DNA of 64,000 nt from Curtobacterium sp. VKM Ac-1393 (GTDB taxonomy: Bacteria; Actinomycetota; Actinomycetes; Actinomycetales; Microbacteriaceae): NCBI RefSeq assembly GCF_015350995.1, contig NZ_JADKRW010000002.1, positions 496,001-560,000 of the forward strand, given 5' to 3'. A program made the position numbers and the translations under genes. Below the pieces are notes generated by a model. It had not been told where the DNA came from. It made no database searches and was given only the letters and a program-made list of their open reading frames with translations. Of this stretch, positions 46,449-55,717 are shown piece by piece. Positions within the stretch are counted from its first letter, which is position 1. Each line of letters starts with the position of its first letter.

Positions 46449-47338
46449 CGGACGACTCCTGTTCGGCGGACCGCGCGACCGAGCACGGTGACGGCGGTCG
46501 CGAGCACCACGATGGCGAGCCCGGGGAAGGTGCTCATCCACGGTGCGGTCTGCAGGTAGGTCCGGCCGTCGGCGAGCATCGCACCCCACTCCGGGGCCGG
46601 GGGCGGGGTGCCGACCCCGAGGTAGCTCAGTGCCGAGGCCCAGACGATCGCCTGGCCGACGCCGAGCGTGGCGACGGCGACGACGGGCCAGAGCGCGGTG
46701 GGCAGGACGTGCCGGACCACGATGCGTGCGGGAGAGCGGCCGAGGAGCACGGCGGTCTCGACGACCTGCGACGAGCGTGCGGCGCGGACCAGGCCACGGA
46801 CGATGCGGGCGTAGCCGGGGGCGGTGGCGAAGCCGACGGCGAGCACGGCGGGGACCGGGCCGGGGCCGGTGACGGCGATGACCACCAGGGCGACGAGCAG
46901 GAGCGGCAGGGCGAACGCGACCTCGGTGACGCGGCCGATCACGGCGTCGAGCAGCCGGCCGACGCGTCCGGCGCCGGCTCCGAGCCCGGCGACCACGCCG
47001 AGCAGCACCCCGGCACCGCCGCCGATCAGGGTCGCGGCGACCCCGACCACGAGCGAGGCCCGCGTGCCGGCGACGACGCGGGCCAGGACGTCGCGTCCGG
47101 ATTCATCGGTGCCGAAGGGGTGGGCGCCGCTCGGTGCGAGCAGGGCCTCGGACGGGTGCACCGCGAGCGGGTCCGCGCCGCCGAGCAGGGCAGGCCAGGC
47201 CGCCGCGACGACGGCGAGCAGGACCACGGCGCCAGCGACGGTGCCCGGGACGCCGAGGGCGCGGGGACCGCGTCCGCCTGCCGGGCGTTCGTCGGTGGAC
47301 CGGCCGGCCGGGAGGCTCGGCTCGGCGATGCCGCTCAC
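46445..47338 (-). CDS. ABC transporter permease (DppC type)
   Basis: 297 residues from the coupled GTG (GTGA overlap with the DppB-type stop). The motif HPFGTDESGRDVLARVVAGTR is the classic DppC signature and the EAA-like loop reads SQVVETAVLLGRSPARIV. Unusually rich in Ala, Val and Gly. It pairs with the next permease for uptake of peptides, nickel or a related solute. Confidence 0.9.
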   Translation of the reverse strand: MSGIAEPSLPAGRSTDERPAGGRGPRALGVPGTVAGAVVLLAVVAAAWPALLGGADPLAVHPSEALLAPSGAHPFGTDESGRDVLARVVAGTRASLVVGVAATLIGGGAGVLLGVVAGLGAGAGRVGRLLDAVIGRVTEVAFALPLLLVALVVIAVTGPGPVPAVLAVGFATAPGYARIVRGLVRAARSSQVVETAVLLGRSPARIVVRHVLPTALWPVVAVATLGVGQAIVWASALSYLGVGTPPPAPEWGAMLADGRTYLQTAPWMSTFPGLAIVVLATAVTVLGRAVRRTGVVR

Positions 47339-48321
47339 CGCGCGGCCGCCTCGTGGTCGGCTCCACGGCGTCGGTCGGTTCGCGGACCACGCGAGCGTCC
47401 GGCGCGCGGGTCGACCGCGCGCTCCACGAGGTCCGCGACGGCGAGCACCGCGACGTACGCGGCTGCCGACACCAGGGCGATCCCGGCGACGAGCGGCATG
47501 TCCCGCTGCGTCACCGCGGTCACCAGCGCGCGACCGATGCCGGGCAGCGCGAACACCGACTCGACGACGACGGCCCCGGAGACGAGGGACCCGAACGCCC
47601 AGGCGGACAGGGCGATCCCGGGCAGGGCGGCATGCCGGAGCAGGTGCCGCGCGAAGAGCCCGAGGCGGGTCTCGCCACGGCCCCGGGCAGCCAGGGCAAA
47701 TGCGGATCGCTGGGCGTCGACGACCCCGTCGCGCACGGTCTCGGCCAGGTACCCGGCCACCGGCACGGCCACGGTCAGCACCGGCAGCACCCAACCGCGC
47801 ACCGTCCCGTCACTGACCGCGGGCACCCAGCCGAGGGCGCTCGCGAACACGACGATGAGCACGCTGCCGAGCCAGAAGTGCGGCATGACGCTCGCGGTGA
47901 CGCTCAGCGCACTGGTCAGCCCGGCGGCGAAGCGGCCGCGCTGCGTCGACCACCAGGCCGCGACGATCGCCAGCACCCACGCGACGACGAGCCCGGCGAC
48001 CGCCAGGGTCAGGGTGACGGGGAGCTGCTGACCGAGCAGCGTCGTGACGGGGGTGCGGAAGGCGTAGGAGTCACCGAGCTGCAGGGTCGCGAGGCGTCCG
48101 AGGAACACCGCGTACTGCACGAGGACGGGCTGGTCGAGGCCGTACTCGTGGCGCACCTGCGCGACCGCCTCGGCGGAGGCCTGCGAGCCCGGGCCGCCGA
48201 GGATCGCGAGCGCGGGGTCGCCGGGGATGAGCCGGATGGCCACGAAGACGATCGTCGCGACGGCCCAGAGCACGCCGATGCCGCCGACGAGCCGCCGGAC
48301 GGCCCACCACACCCAGGGCAT
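47335..48321 (-). CDS. ABC transporter permease (DppB type)
   Basis: 328 residues, six expected helices; start VLWAVATIVFVAIRLIPGDPA and LPGIGRALVTAVTQRDMPLV near the end match DppB/NikB. The C-terminal tail is Arg/Asp-rich. It lies 5 bases after the lipoprotein gene and overlaps the DppC-type gene by 4. Confidence 0.9.
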   Translation of the reverse strand: MPWVWWAVRRLVGGIGVLWAVATIVFVAIRLIPGDPALAILGGPGSQASAEAVAQVRHEYGLDQPVLVQYAVFLGRLATLQLGDSYAFRTPVTTLLGQQLPVTLTLAVAGLVVAWVLAIVAAWWSTQRGRFAAGLTSALSVTASVMPHFWLGSVLIVVFASALGWVPAVSDGTVRGWVLPVLTVAVPVAGYLAETVRDGVVDAQRSAFALAARGRGETRLGLFARHLLRHAALPGIALSAWAFGSLVSGAVVVESVFALPGIGRALVTAVTQRDMPLVAGIALVSAAAYVAVLAVADLVERAVDPRAGRSRGPRTDRRRGADHEAAAR

Positions 48322-48326
48322 CCGCG

Positions 48327-49946
48327 TCAGCGGTCGATCCAGGCCGTGCCGAACCAGGGCGTGGACACCGAGGTCGTCTGGATGCCGTGCACGGCCGAGC
48401 GCACCAGGAAGTGGTTCTGCTGGTCGTAGAGGGGCAGCACGGTGTCGCTCGCCAGGATCGTCCTCTGCGCCTGCTCGTACAGGTCGGCGCGCTCGCTGGC
48501 GTCGGAGGTGCGGGCGGCCTGCTCGAGCAGCCGGTCGAGGGCCGGGTCGTCGAGCTGGGCGAGGTTCGCGAAGTACCCCGACGGGGCCGGCGTGATGCTC
48601 GCGCTGTCGTACAGGATCCGCAGGACGTCCGGGCCGACCTTCGTGTATGGGGCGCTGACGACGTCGTACTCGTTCGCCGCCAGGGCCGCGTACCAGCTGG
48701 ACAGGTCAAGTTCGTCGAGGACGACCTTGAACCCGACGGCCTTCTCGGACGCCTGGACCTGCTGGAACAGGCTGCGCTCGGCCGGCACCGACTGGTTCGT
48801 CGACACCGGGAACGTCACGGTGAGCTGCTGGCCGTCCTTGACGCGGATGCCGTCGGAGCCGACCTTCCAGCCGGCGTCGTCGAGCAGCTGCTTCGCCGTC
48901 GTCGGCGAGTACTCGAACCGGCTCTTCTCGGAGTACGCCAGGGGCTCGGCGCTCGAGAGCACCGAGTACGAGCGCTTCGCCGTGCCGAGGAACAGTGACT
49001 GCAGACCGGGGTCGATCTCCGCGCCCGCGATGAACGCCTTGCGCACGGCATCGTCACGGAACACGCCGTGGCCCGAGTTCAGTTCCAGGCGGTTCGAGGC
49101 GCCGGGACGCGGGGCGTCGAGGTCGCGGATGGCGCCCTTCGCCGACGCAGCCTTGAGCTGGTCGGGCTGCGCGTTGTCGATGACGTCGACCTGACCGGAC
49201 TGCAGCGCCGCGTAGCGCGAGGTCGAGTCCGGCAGGAACCGCCAGGTGATGCCGGACAGGCGCGGCTTCGTCTTCCCCCAGTAGTCGGTGTTCTTCGTCA
49301 GGGTGACGCGGTCGCCGTGCTTCCAGCCGGTGACCTCGAACGGGCCGGTGCCGACGGGGGACTCGCAGTTCGTCGCCTGCTTGCGTTCGAGCGCCTTCGG
49401 GGACTCCATGCCGACCCATGGCTGCGAGAACGACTCGAGCAGCGCGCTGTCCGGACGGCTCAGGGTGAGCGTCACGGTGTGGTCGTCGGTGGCCGTCGCC
49501 TTCGTGATCGACTGCAGCGCGAGGTAGCCGGTGCTCGACGCGGTGGCCGGGTCCTGCACGTGCTCGATGTTCGCCACGACGGCGGCGGCGTCGAACGGGG
49601 TGCCGTCGGCGAAGGTGACGTCGTCGCGCAGCGTGAAGGTGAGGGTCTTGCCGTCGTCGTTCGTGGTCCACTTCGTCGCGAGCTCGGGCGTCGGCTTGCC
49701 GTCCTCGAGCCCGACGAGTTCCTCGATGTACTGCGTCGCCAGGAGCGCCTGCGGGTAGTTTCCGCCGACGTGCGGGTCGAGGCAGGTGGGCTCGGCGTCA
49801 CCGGACGCGTAGGTCAGGGTGCCGCCGCTCACCGGCTTGCTGCTCGTGGTGCTCGTCCCCGCTCCACTGCACGCGGCGAGGACGAGGAGGACGGCGGTGG
49901 CGCTCGCGACGGCGGCGACGGTTTTCTGTACTGAGTCCAAGATCAT
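48327..49946 (-). CDS. ABC transporter substrate-binding lipoprotein (family 5)
   Basis: 539 residues; lipobox VLAAC with Cys26, then SGGTLTYASGDAEPTCLDPH, WTTNDDGKTLTFTLRDDVTFADGTPFDA and SPVGTGPFEVTGW as in DppA/NikA proteins. First gene of the operon. Only 32 bases separate its start from a divergent TetR gene, so the promoters must overlap. Ligand unknown; the sequence is distinct from the first operon's lipoprotein. Confidence 0.9.
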   Translation of the reverse strand: MILDSVQKTVAAVASATAVLLVLAACSGAGTSTTSSKPVSGGTLTYASGDAEPTCLDPHVGGNYPQALLATQYIEELVGLEDGKPTPELATKWTTNDDGKTLTFTLRDDVTFADGTPFDAAAVVANIEHVQDPATASSTGYLALQSITKATATDDHTVTLTLSRPDSALLESFSQPWVGMESPKALERKQATNCESPVGTGPFEVTGWKHGDRVTLTKNTDYWGKTKPRLSGITWRFLPDSTSRYAALQSGQVDVIDNAQPDQLKAASAKGAIRDLDAPRPGASNRLELNSGHGVFRDDAVRKAFIAGAEIDPGLQSLFLGTAKRSYSVLSSAEPLAYSEKSRFEYSPTTAKQLLDDAGWKVGSDGIRVKDGQQLTVTFPVSTNQSVPAERSLFQQVQASEKAVGFKVVLDELDLSSWYAALAANEYDVVSAPYTKVGPDVLRILYDSASITPAPSGYFANLAQLDDPALDRLLEQAARTSDASERADLYEQAQRTILASDTVLPLYDQQNHFLVRSAVHGIQTTSVSTPWFGTAWIDR

Positions 49947-49978
49947 GGCTGATCGAGTCTAGCGGTTTACTGGGGCGC

Positions 49979-50578
49979 ATGGACGAACCGATCCGCCGTG
50001 GTGGGCGGCCCCGACGCTCGAGCGCCGAGGTGCTCGCCGACGCCGCTGCCGAGCTGTTCCTGGAGCAGGGCTACGGACGCACCACGGTCGACCAGATCGC
50101 CGTGCGGGCCGGGGTGAGCCGCGCGACCTTCTTCAACTACTTCACGGCGAAGTCCGACGTGATGTGGCTCGAGCTCGACGCCGCGGTCGCCGGGCTGCCG
50201 GGGTACCTGGCGACCTCGACCGAGCAGAGTGCGGTGCGTGCGGTGGAGCAGGCCCTGCTCGCCGCCGCCCGCGCCCACGATCCCGAGCGGGTGCCGTGGG
50301 CCGTCGCCCAGGCCGAGGTGATGGGCATCGGCTCCGAGCTCGTCGCCGGGGTCGCCGTCCGGGTGATGGCGCAGCACGGGGCCGTCGCCGCCTTCGTGGC
50401 GGGGCGCACGGGGGAGCAGCCGGGGTCGCTCTGGCCGCAGACCGTCTCCGGCGCGATGCTCGGGGCTGCTGCGGCGGCGTTCGGGGTGTGGGTGGCCGAC
50501 GGGGTGGGGCGCCGCCCGCTCGTCGAGTACGTCGGCGCGGCCCTGACCCCGGTGGTCGCGGGCCTCGACGCCCGCTGA
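49979..50578 (+). CDS. TetR-family regulator
   Basis: 199 residues; HTH region LADAAAELFLEQGYGRTTVDQIAVRAGVSRATFFNYFTAKSDV. Divergent from the lipoprotein gene with a 32-base gap, so it probably controls that operon and itself. The gap contains no clear long palindrome. It ends at the tandem-repeat tract. Confidence 0.88.
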   Translation: MDEPIRRGGRPRRSSAEVLADAAAELFLEQGYGRTTVDQIAVRAGVSRATFFNYFTAKSDVMWLELDAAVAGLPGYLATSTEQSAVRAVEQALLAAARAHDPERVPWAVAQAEVMGIGSELVAGVAVRVMAQHGAVAAFVAGRTGEQPGSLWPQTVSGAMLGAAAAAFGVWVADGVGRRPLVEYVGAALTPVVAGLDAR

Positions 50579-50761
50579 CGCCGGCGTCTCGGTACGACGC
50601 CGTCGTCCTTCCGCCGTCGCTGCTGCCGTGCCCAGATGCCGGCGTCTCGGCACGACGCCTCCATCCCGGCGAGACGCCTCCACTTTCGGCGGCGTCTCGC
50701 GCGCATGGCGGCGCCGCGCAAACACGACGGCGTCTCGCGCGGTGGTGGACGTGGCCGATGG

Positions 50762-50805
50762 CGGACGGGAGGCGCGGGGCGGGCTGGCGCCGTGCCTCCC
50801 GTCCG
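50762..50805. repeat. Family A palindrome in repeat unit 1
   Basis: CGGACGGGAGGC (50762-50773) pairs with GCCTCCCGTCCG (50794-50805). An identical copy lies 194 bases further in unit 2. Confidence 0.8.
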
Positions 50806-50955
50806 ATGGCTGGTCGCGTCCAGGGCGAGACGCCGGCGTCTCGGCACGACGCCTCCATCCCGGCGAGACGCCTCCACTTTCGGCGGCGTCTCGCGCACAT
50901 GGGGGCGTCTCGCGCACACGGCGGCGTCTCGCGCGGTGGTGGACGTTGCCGATGG

Positions 50956-50999
50956 CGGACGGGAGGCGCGGGGCGGGCTGGCGCCGTGCCTCCCGTCCG
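50956..50999. repeat. Family A palindrome in repeat unit 2
   Basis: Same arms as in unit 1, exactly one repeat period downstream. Unit 3 is cut short before this part. Confidence 0.8.
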
Positions 51000-51186
51000 A
51001 TGGCTGGTCGCGTCCACGGCGAGACGCCGGCGTCTCGGTCCGACGCCTCCATCCCGGCGAGACGCCGCCGCTTTCGGCGGCGTCTCGCGCACATGGCGGC
51101 GCCGCGCGAACACGACGGCGTCTCGCGCACACGACGGCGTCTCGCCGCGCCCGCCGCGCCCGCCGCGCGCCGAACGCCCGCGCGCG

Positions 51187-52218
51187 TCAGTCGGTGCGCA
51201 GCGTCCCCGCGCCACCGGCGGCCACGTCCGAGGCCGTCCCGTCCCGCACGACCTCGGGCACCTCGTCGCTCGTCGGCTCCAGCGAGGCGTCGCCCGGGTA
51301 GCTCAGCGTCAGCACCGCCTCCTCGATGTACGGGCTGTCCTCGAGCGACTTCTCGACGTCGCGCAACCGCACCGCGACGTGCTCCTCGGTCTCGTTGCCG
51401 GTCAGGTCGACGGCCGCGACGAGGTACACCCGCGACGGTCCGACGAACTCGAGGTGCAGGTAGGTGACGCGCTCGATCTGCGAGCGTCCGAGCAGCTCGA
51501 CGAGCACGGCGTTCTCGAGCTCGGGCGACGTGCTCTCCCCGAGCAGGAACCGGCGGTTGCGGTCGATGAGGATGATCGCCACGACCCCGAGCAGCACGCC
51601 GATCGCGATGGACCCGATCGCGTCGAAGACCGCCAGGCCGGTGATCTGGTGCAGGAACACCCCGAGGAACGCGACGACCAGACCGATGAGCGCGGCGGCG
51701 TCCTCGGCGAACACCGCGCGCAGCGTCGGGTTCGAGGACTGCAGCACGTGGCGGAGCACCGGCACCTTGCGCTTCGTCGCGGCACCGTGCGCCTGGCGGT
51801 AGGCCTGCAGAAAGCTCGTGCCCTCGAGGCAGAACGACAGCGCGAGCACGATGTAGTTCAGCAGGACGTCCTCGGCCGGACCCGTCTCGCCGAGCTCGGA
51901 GATGCCGTGGTAGATCGACACGATCGCACCGGCGGTGAACAGGCCGAACGCTGCGAACATCGACCAGATGTAGGTCTCGCGGCCGTACCCGAGCGGGTGC
52001 GCGGTGTCGCGCTTCCTGGAGCCCCGGCGTTCGGCGACGAGCAGGAAGATCTCGTTGCCGGTGTCCGCCCACGAGTGCGCTGCCTCGGCCACCATCGACG
52101 CGGATCCGGAGATGAGCGCGGCGATCGACTTCGCGATCGCGACGAGCAGGTTCGCGCCGAAGGCGATGACGACGGTGAGCAAGGACTCCGGGCGGTCCTG
52201 CTGATCAGACGAGGGCAT
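51187..52218 (-). CDS. Cation diffusion facilitator (CDF) transporter
   Basis: 343 residues, six expected helices. CDF features: SGSASMVAEAAHSWADTGNE in helix 2 (metal-site His and Asp), AVFAEDAAALIGLVVAF in helix 5, and a cytoplasmic C-terminal domain (LHLEFVGPSRVYLVAAVDL). It exports zinc, iron or another divalent cation in exchange for protons. The start is uncertain: MPSSDQQD at 52218 has GGAGG only one base away, while ATGs near 52278 would overlap the ileS leader promoter. Confidence 0.85.
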   Translation of the reverse strand: MPSSDQQDRPESLLTVVIAFGANLLVAIAKSIAALISGSASMVAEAAHSWADTGNEIFLLVAERRGSRKRDTAHPLGYGRETYIWSMFAAFGLFTAGAIVSIYHGISELGETGPAEDVLLNYIVLALSFCLEGTSFLQAYRQAHGAATKRKVPVLRHVLQSSNPTLRAVFAEDAAALIGLVVAFLGVFLHQITGLAVFDAIGSIAIGVLLGVVAIILIDRNRRFLLGESTSPELENAVLVELLGRSQIERVTYLHLEFVGPSRVYLVAAVDLTGNETEEHVAVRLRDVEKSLEDSPYIEEAVLTLSYPGDASLEPTSDEVPEVVRDGTASDVAAGGAGTLRTD

Positions 52219-52241
52219 TCCTCCAGCATGCTCCCGTTGGG

Positions 52242-52450
52242 TAGACTCGGGTGCAACAGGCGTCGATCCGGCCATCACCGGGGAGCTTCCGGAAGAACGC
52301 GGGCTCGCCCGTCAGTAGAACCGGGCGGGTTCGGGACCGTCACCACCCCGACGACGAGCGGTCGTGCAGCACACGCTGCGCGGCAAGCGAGGTGGTACCG
52401 CGGAGCATGCTCCGTCCTCGTGGAGATCAACCGACCCACAGGAGCCCCCG
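52242..52450 (+). promoter_or_regulatory. T-box leader of ileS
   Basis: After a -10-like TAGACT (52242-52247) comes the short stem I typical of actinobacterial ileS leaders with ATC specifier at 52274-52276 in GGCCATCACCGGGG, then the T-box sequence GAGGTGGTACCGCGG with TGGT (52393-52396) to bind the tRNA 3' end. The palindrome CGGAGCATGCTCCG (52401-52414) and GTCCTCGTGG follow. CCTC probably sequesters the ribosome site GGAG at 52441, so control is translational: uncharged tRNA-Ile opens the site. Confidence 0.93.
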
Positions 52451-55400
52451 GTGCGCTACCCCTTGAACCGTCCTGCAGACGACACCACAGCAGGTGTCAG
52501 TCCCTCGCCGTCCTTCCCCGCCGTCGAACAGGGCATCCTCGCCTTCTGGAAGCGCGACGACACGTTCCAGGCGTCCATCGACCAGCGCCAGGGCTGCGAC
52601 GAGTGGACCTTCTACGACGGCCCGCCGTTCGCGAACGGCCTGCCGCACTACGGCCACCTGCTGACCGGCTACGCGAAGGACGTCTTCCCGCGCTACCAGA
52701 CCATGCGTGGCAAGCAGGTGCACCGCCGCTTCGGCTGGGACACCCACGGGCTGCCCGCCGAGCTCGAGGCGATGCGGCAGCTCGGCATCACCGAGAAGCA
52801 CGAGATCGACGCCATGGGCATCGACGTGTTCAACGCCGCCGCGAAGAAGAGCGTGCTGCAGTACACCGACGAGTGGCAGCAGTACGTCACCCGCCAGGCG
52901 CGCTGGGTCGACTTCGAGGACGACTACAAGACGCTCGACACCACGTTCATGGAGAGCGTGCTGTGGGCGTGGAAGCAGCTCTGGGACAAGGGCCTGGCGT
53001 ACGAGGGCTTCCGGGTCCTGCCGTACTGCTGGAACGACCAGACGCCGTTGTCGAACCACGAGCTGCGCATGGACGACGACGTCTACAAGACGCGCCAGGA
53101 CCAGTCCGTCACGGTGTCGTTCCCGCTGCAGGGCGACCGCGCTTCCGCGCTCGACCTGACCGGTGTGCGCGCGCTCGCCTGGACGACGACCCCCTGGACC
53201 CTGCCGACGAACGCCGCGTTGGCGGTGGGGCCTGCGGTCTCGTACGTGGTGCTCCCTGCGGGGCCGGGAGGCGCGGCTGACGGTGGTACCGCCGGCTCGG
53301 TCCGCTACATGTTGGCTTCGGACACCGTGGCCGCCTACGCGAAGGACCTCGGCTACGAGACGGCCGAGGACGCCGCTGCCGCGGTCGTCCGCACCCTGAC
53401 GGGTGCGGAGCTCGACGGGGTCGAGTACGAGCGCCTGTTCGACCACCTGGCCGACCAGGAAGGGTACGAGAACGCGTGGCGCGTGCTGGTCGCCGACTAC
53501 GTCGAGACCGGCGAGGGCACCGGCATCGTGCACCAGGCCCCCGCCTACGGCGCCGACGACCAGGTGGTCTGCGCCGCCGCCGGCATCCCCGTCGTGCTGT
53601 CCCTCGACGAGGGCGGTGTCTTCACGTCGCAGTTCGGCGAGGTCGCCGGCATGCTCTGGTCGGACGCGAACAAGCCGCTCACCAAGGCCGTCCGCGATGC
53701 CGGCCGTCTGCTCCGCCAGGCGTCGTACGAGCACAGCTACCCGCACTGCTGGCGGTGCCGGAAGCCCCTCATCTACAAGGCCGTGTCGTCGTGGTTCGTC
53801 CGCGTCGCCGAGCTCCGCGACCGCATGGGGCAGCTCAACCAGGACATCAACTGGGTGCCGGACAACGTCAAGGACGGCCAGTTCGGCAAGTGGGTCGGCA
53901 ACGCCATCGACTGGTCGGTGTCGCGCAACCGGTACTTCGGCACGCCGATCCCGGTGTGGCAGTCGGACGACCCCGAGTACCCGCGCACCGACGTGTACGG
54001 CTCGCTCGAGGACATCGAGCGCGACTTCGGCCGTCTGCCGCTGAACGCCGACGGCGAGGTGGACCTGCACCGCCCGTTCATCGACGACCTGACGCGCCCG
54101 AACCCCGACGACCCCACCGGCAACTCGACGATGCGCCGGATCACCGACGTGTTCGACGTCTGGTTCGACTCCGGGTCGATGCCGTACGCACAGGTGCACT
54201 ACCCGTTCGAGAACCGCGAGTGGTTCGAGTCGCACAGCCCGGCCGACTTCATCGTCGAGTACATCGGGCAGACCCGCGGCTGGTTCTACGTCATGCACGT
54301 GCTGTCCACGGCGCTGTTCGACCGACCGGCCTTCAAGAACGTCATCAGCCACGGCATTGTGCTCGGCTCCGACGGCCAGAAGATGTCGAAGTCGCTCCGG
54401 AACTACCCGGACGTCTCCGAGGTCTTCGACCGCGACGGTGCCGACGCCATGCGCTGGTTCCTGATGTCCTCGTCGGTGATCCGCGGCGGCAACCTCGTCG
54501 TCACCGAAGAGGGGATCCGCCAGGGCGTCCGCGAGTTCATGCTGCCGCTGTGGTCGACGTACTACTTCTTCACCCTGTACGCGAACGCGTCGGGGGAGTC
54601 GGGGTACCAGGCGCAGCGGCGCACGGACAGCGCCGACGTGCTCGATCGGTACCTGCTCGCGAAGACCCGGGTGCTCGTCGCGGACGTCACGACCCACCTC
54701 GACGCGCTCGACACCCCCCTCGCGGCCCAGGCCGTCCGCGACTTCGCCGACGTGCTGACGAACTGGTACGTCCGCCGGTCGCGCGACAAGTTCTGGACCG
54801 GAGCCGACGGCGCGGCGGGGGACGACGCCCGTGCGGCGTTCGACACCCTGTACACGGTGCTCGAGACCCTGACCCGCGTGGCGGCACCGCTCGCACCGCT
54901 CGTCACCGAGGAGATCTGGAAGGGCCTGACCGGTGGTCGTTCGGTGCACCTGGAGGACTTCCCCTCGGCAGAGGAGTTCCCCGCCGACGACGCCCTCGTC
55001 GCCGCCATGGACCGCGTGCGCGACGTCGCCTCGAAGGGGCTCGCGCTCCGCAAGGCGACCGGCAAGCGCGTCCGGCTGCCGCTCGCGACGCTCACCCTCG
55101 TGGTGCCGGACCCTGCGGCGGTCGAACCGTTCGCCGACATCCTGCGCGACGAGCTCAACGTCAAGCGGGTCGTCCTCGAGCCGCAGGCCGAGGAATCGCT
55201 GGCGCAGTACGGCATCGAGCGGAAGCTCACCGTCAACGCCCGCGTCGCCGGCCCCCGGATCGGCAAGCAGGTGCAGCAGGTGATCCCGGCCGCCAAGAAG
55301 GGCGACTGGACCGCGACCGAGTCCGGCGTCACCGTCGGCGGCATCGACCTGGTCGAGGGCGAGTACACGCTCGACCTCACCGTCGCCGACCCGTCGGTCG

Positions 55401-55717
55401 CCGTGGCGTTCCTCGACGAGGGCGGCTTCGTGGTGCTCGACACCGTCACGACGCCCGAGCTCGAGGCCGAGGGGCTCGCCCGCGACGTCGTCCGCGCCGT
55501 CCAGCAGGCCCGACGCGACGCCGACCTCGACGTCAGCGACCGCATCGTCCTGACCCTCGGGGTCGACGACGCCGCCGACGCGTCGGTGCGCACCCACCAG
55601 CAGCTCATCGCGGGGGAGACCCTGGCGACGAGCGTCCAGATCGTGCCCCTCGGGGCAGGCGCCACCACCGATGTCGGTGACGGTGCGAAGGTGACCGTGG
55701 AGGTCTCACGCGCATGA
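52451..55717 (+). CDS. ileS: Isoleucyl-tRNA synthetase
   Basis: 1088 residues, class Ia. HIGH-type motif in [24 protein letters not shown] and KMSKS in [10 protein letters not shown]; the THGLP form and length mark the type 2, eukaryote-like branch. GTG start placed by GGAG 6 bases upstream in the T-box leader. Around residues 270-285 ([14 protein letters not shown]) a family A half-repeat is part of the coding sequence. Overlaps folC by 4 bases. Confidence 0.96.
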   Translation: MRYPLNRPADDTTAGVSPSPSFPAVEQGILAFWKRDDTFQASIDQRQGCDEWTFYDGPPFANGLPHYGHLLTGYAKDVFPRYQTMRGKQVHRRFGWDTHGLPAELEAMRQLGITEKHEIDAMGIDVFNAAAKKSVLQYTDEWQQYVTRQARWVDFEDDYKTLDTTFMESVLWAWKQLWDKGLAYEGFRVLPYCWNDQTPLSNHELRMDDDVYKTRQDQSVTVSFPLQGDRASALDLTGVRALAWTTTPWTLPTNAALAVGPAVSYVVLPAGPGGAADGGTAGSVRYMLASDTVAAYAKDLGYETAEDAAAAVVRTLTGAELDGVEYERLFDHLADQEGYENAWRVLVADYVETGEGTGIVHQAPAYGADDQVVCAAAGIPVVLSLDEGGVFTSQFGEVAGMLWSDANKPLTKAVRDAGRLLRQASYEHSYPHCWRCRKPLIYKAVSSWFVRVAELRDRMGQLNQDINWVPDNVKDGQFGKWVGNAIDWSVSRNRYFGTPIPVWQSDDPEYPRTDVYGSLEDIERDFGRLPLNADGEVDLHRPFIDDLTRPNPDDPTGNSTMRRITDVFDVWFDSGSMPYAQVHYPFENREWFESHSPADFIVEYIGQTRGWFYVMHVLSTALFDRPAFKNVISHGIVLGSDGQKMSKSLRNYPDVSEVFDRDGADAMRWFLMSSSVIRGGNLVVTEEGIRQGVREFMLPLWSTYYFFTLYANASGESGYQAQRRTDSADVLDRYLLAKTRVLVADVTTHLDALDTPLAAQAVRDFADVLTNWYVRRSRDKFWTGADGAAGDDARAAFDTLYTVLETLTRVAAPLAPLVTEEIWKGLTGGRSVHLEDFPSAEEFPADDALVAAMDRVRDVASKGLALRKATGKRVRLPLATLTLVVPDPAAVEPFADILRDELNVKRVVLEPQAEESLAQYGIERKLTVNARVAGPRIGKQVQQVIPAAKKGDWTATESGVTVGGIDLVEGEYTLDLTVADPSVAVAFLDEGGFVVLDTVTTPELEAEGLARDVVRAVQQARRDADLDVSDRIVLTLGVDDAADASVRTHQQLIAGETLATSVQIVPLGAGATTDVGDGAKVTVEVSRA

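Larger units (their letters stand above)
50579..51186. repeat. 194-bp tandem repeat tract between converging genes
   Basis: About 2.6 copies of a 194-base unit begin at 50638, 50832 and 51026 (GCCGGCGTCTCGG...). Units are nearly identical and contain GGCGAGACGCC/GGCGTCTCGC inverted pairs and a family A palindrome. No gene is supported inside it; open frames there are Arg/Ala-rich repeats. It fills the gap between the TetR gene and the converging CDF gene. Confidence 0.9.

Noticed and set aside
50638-51150. Possible CRISPR array
   Set aside because: The repeats are 194 bases, directly abutting, with no short repeat/unique spacer alternation and no cas genes.
50628-51467. Repetitive open frames in the tandem-repeat tract
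   Set aside because: They consist of Arg/Ala-rich translations of the repeat in several frames and extend antisense into the CDF gene.
52427-55597. 1056-codon minus-strand frame opposite ileS
   Set aside because: Shadow frame of a well-supported synthetase gene; Arg/Val/Glu-rich and motif-free.
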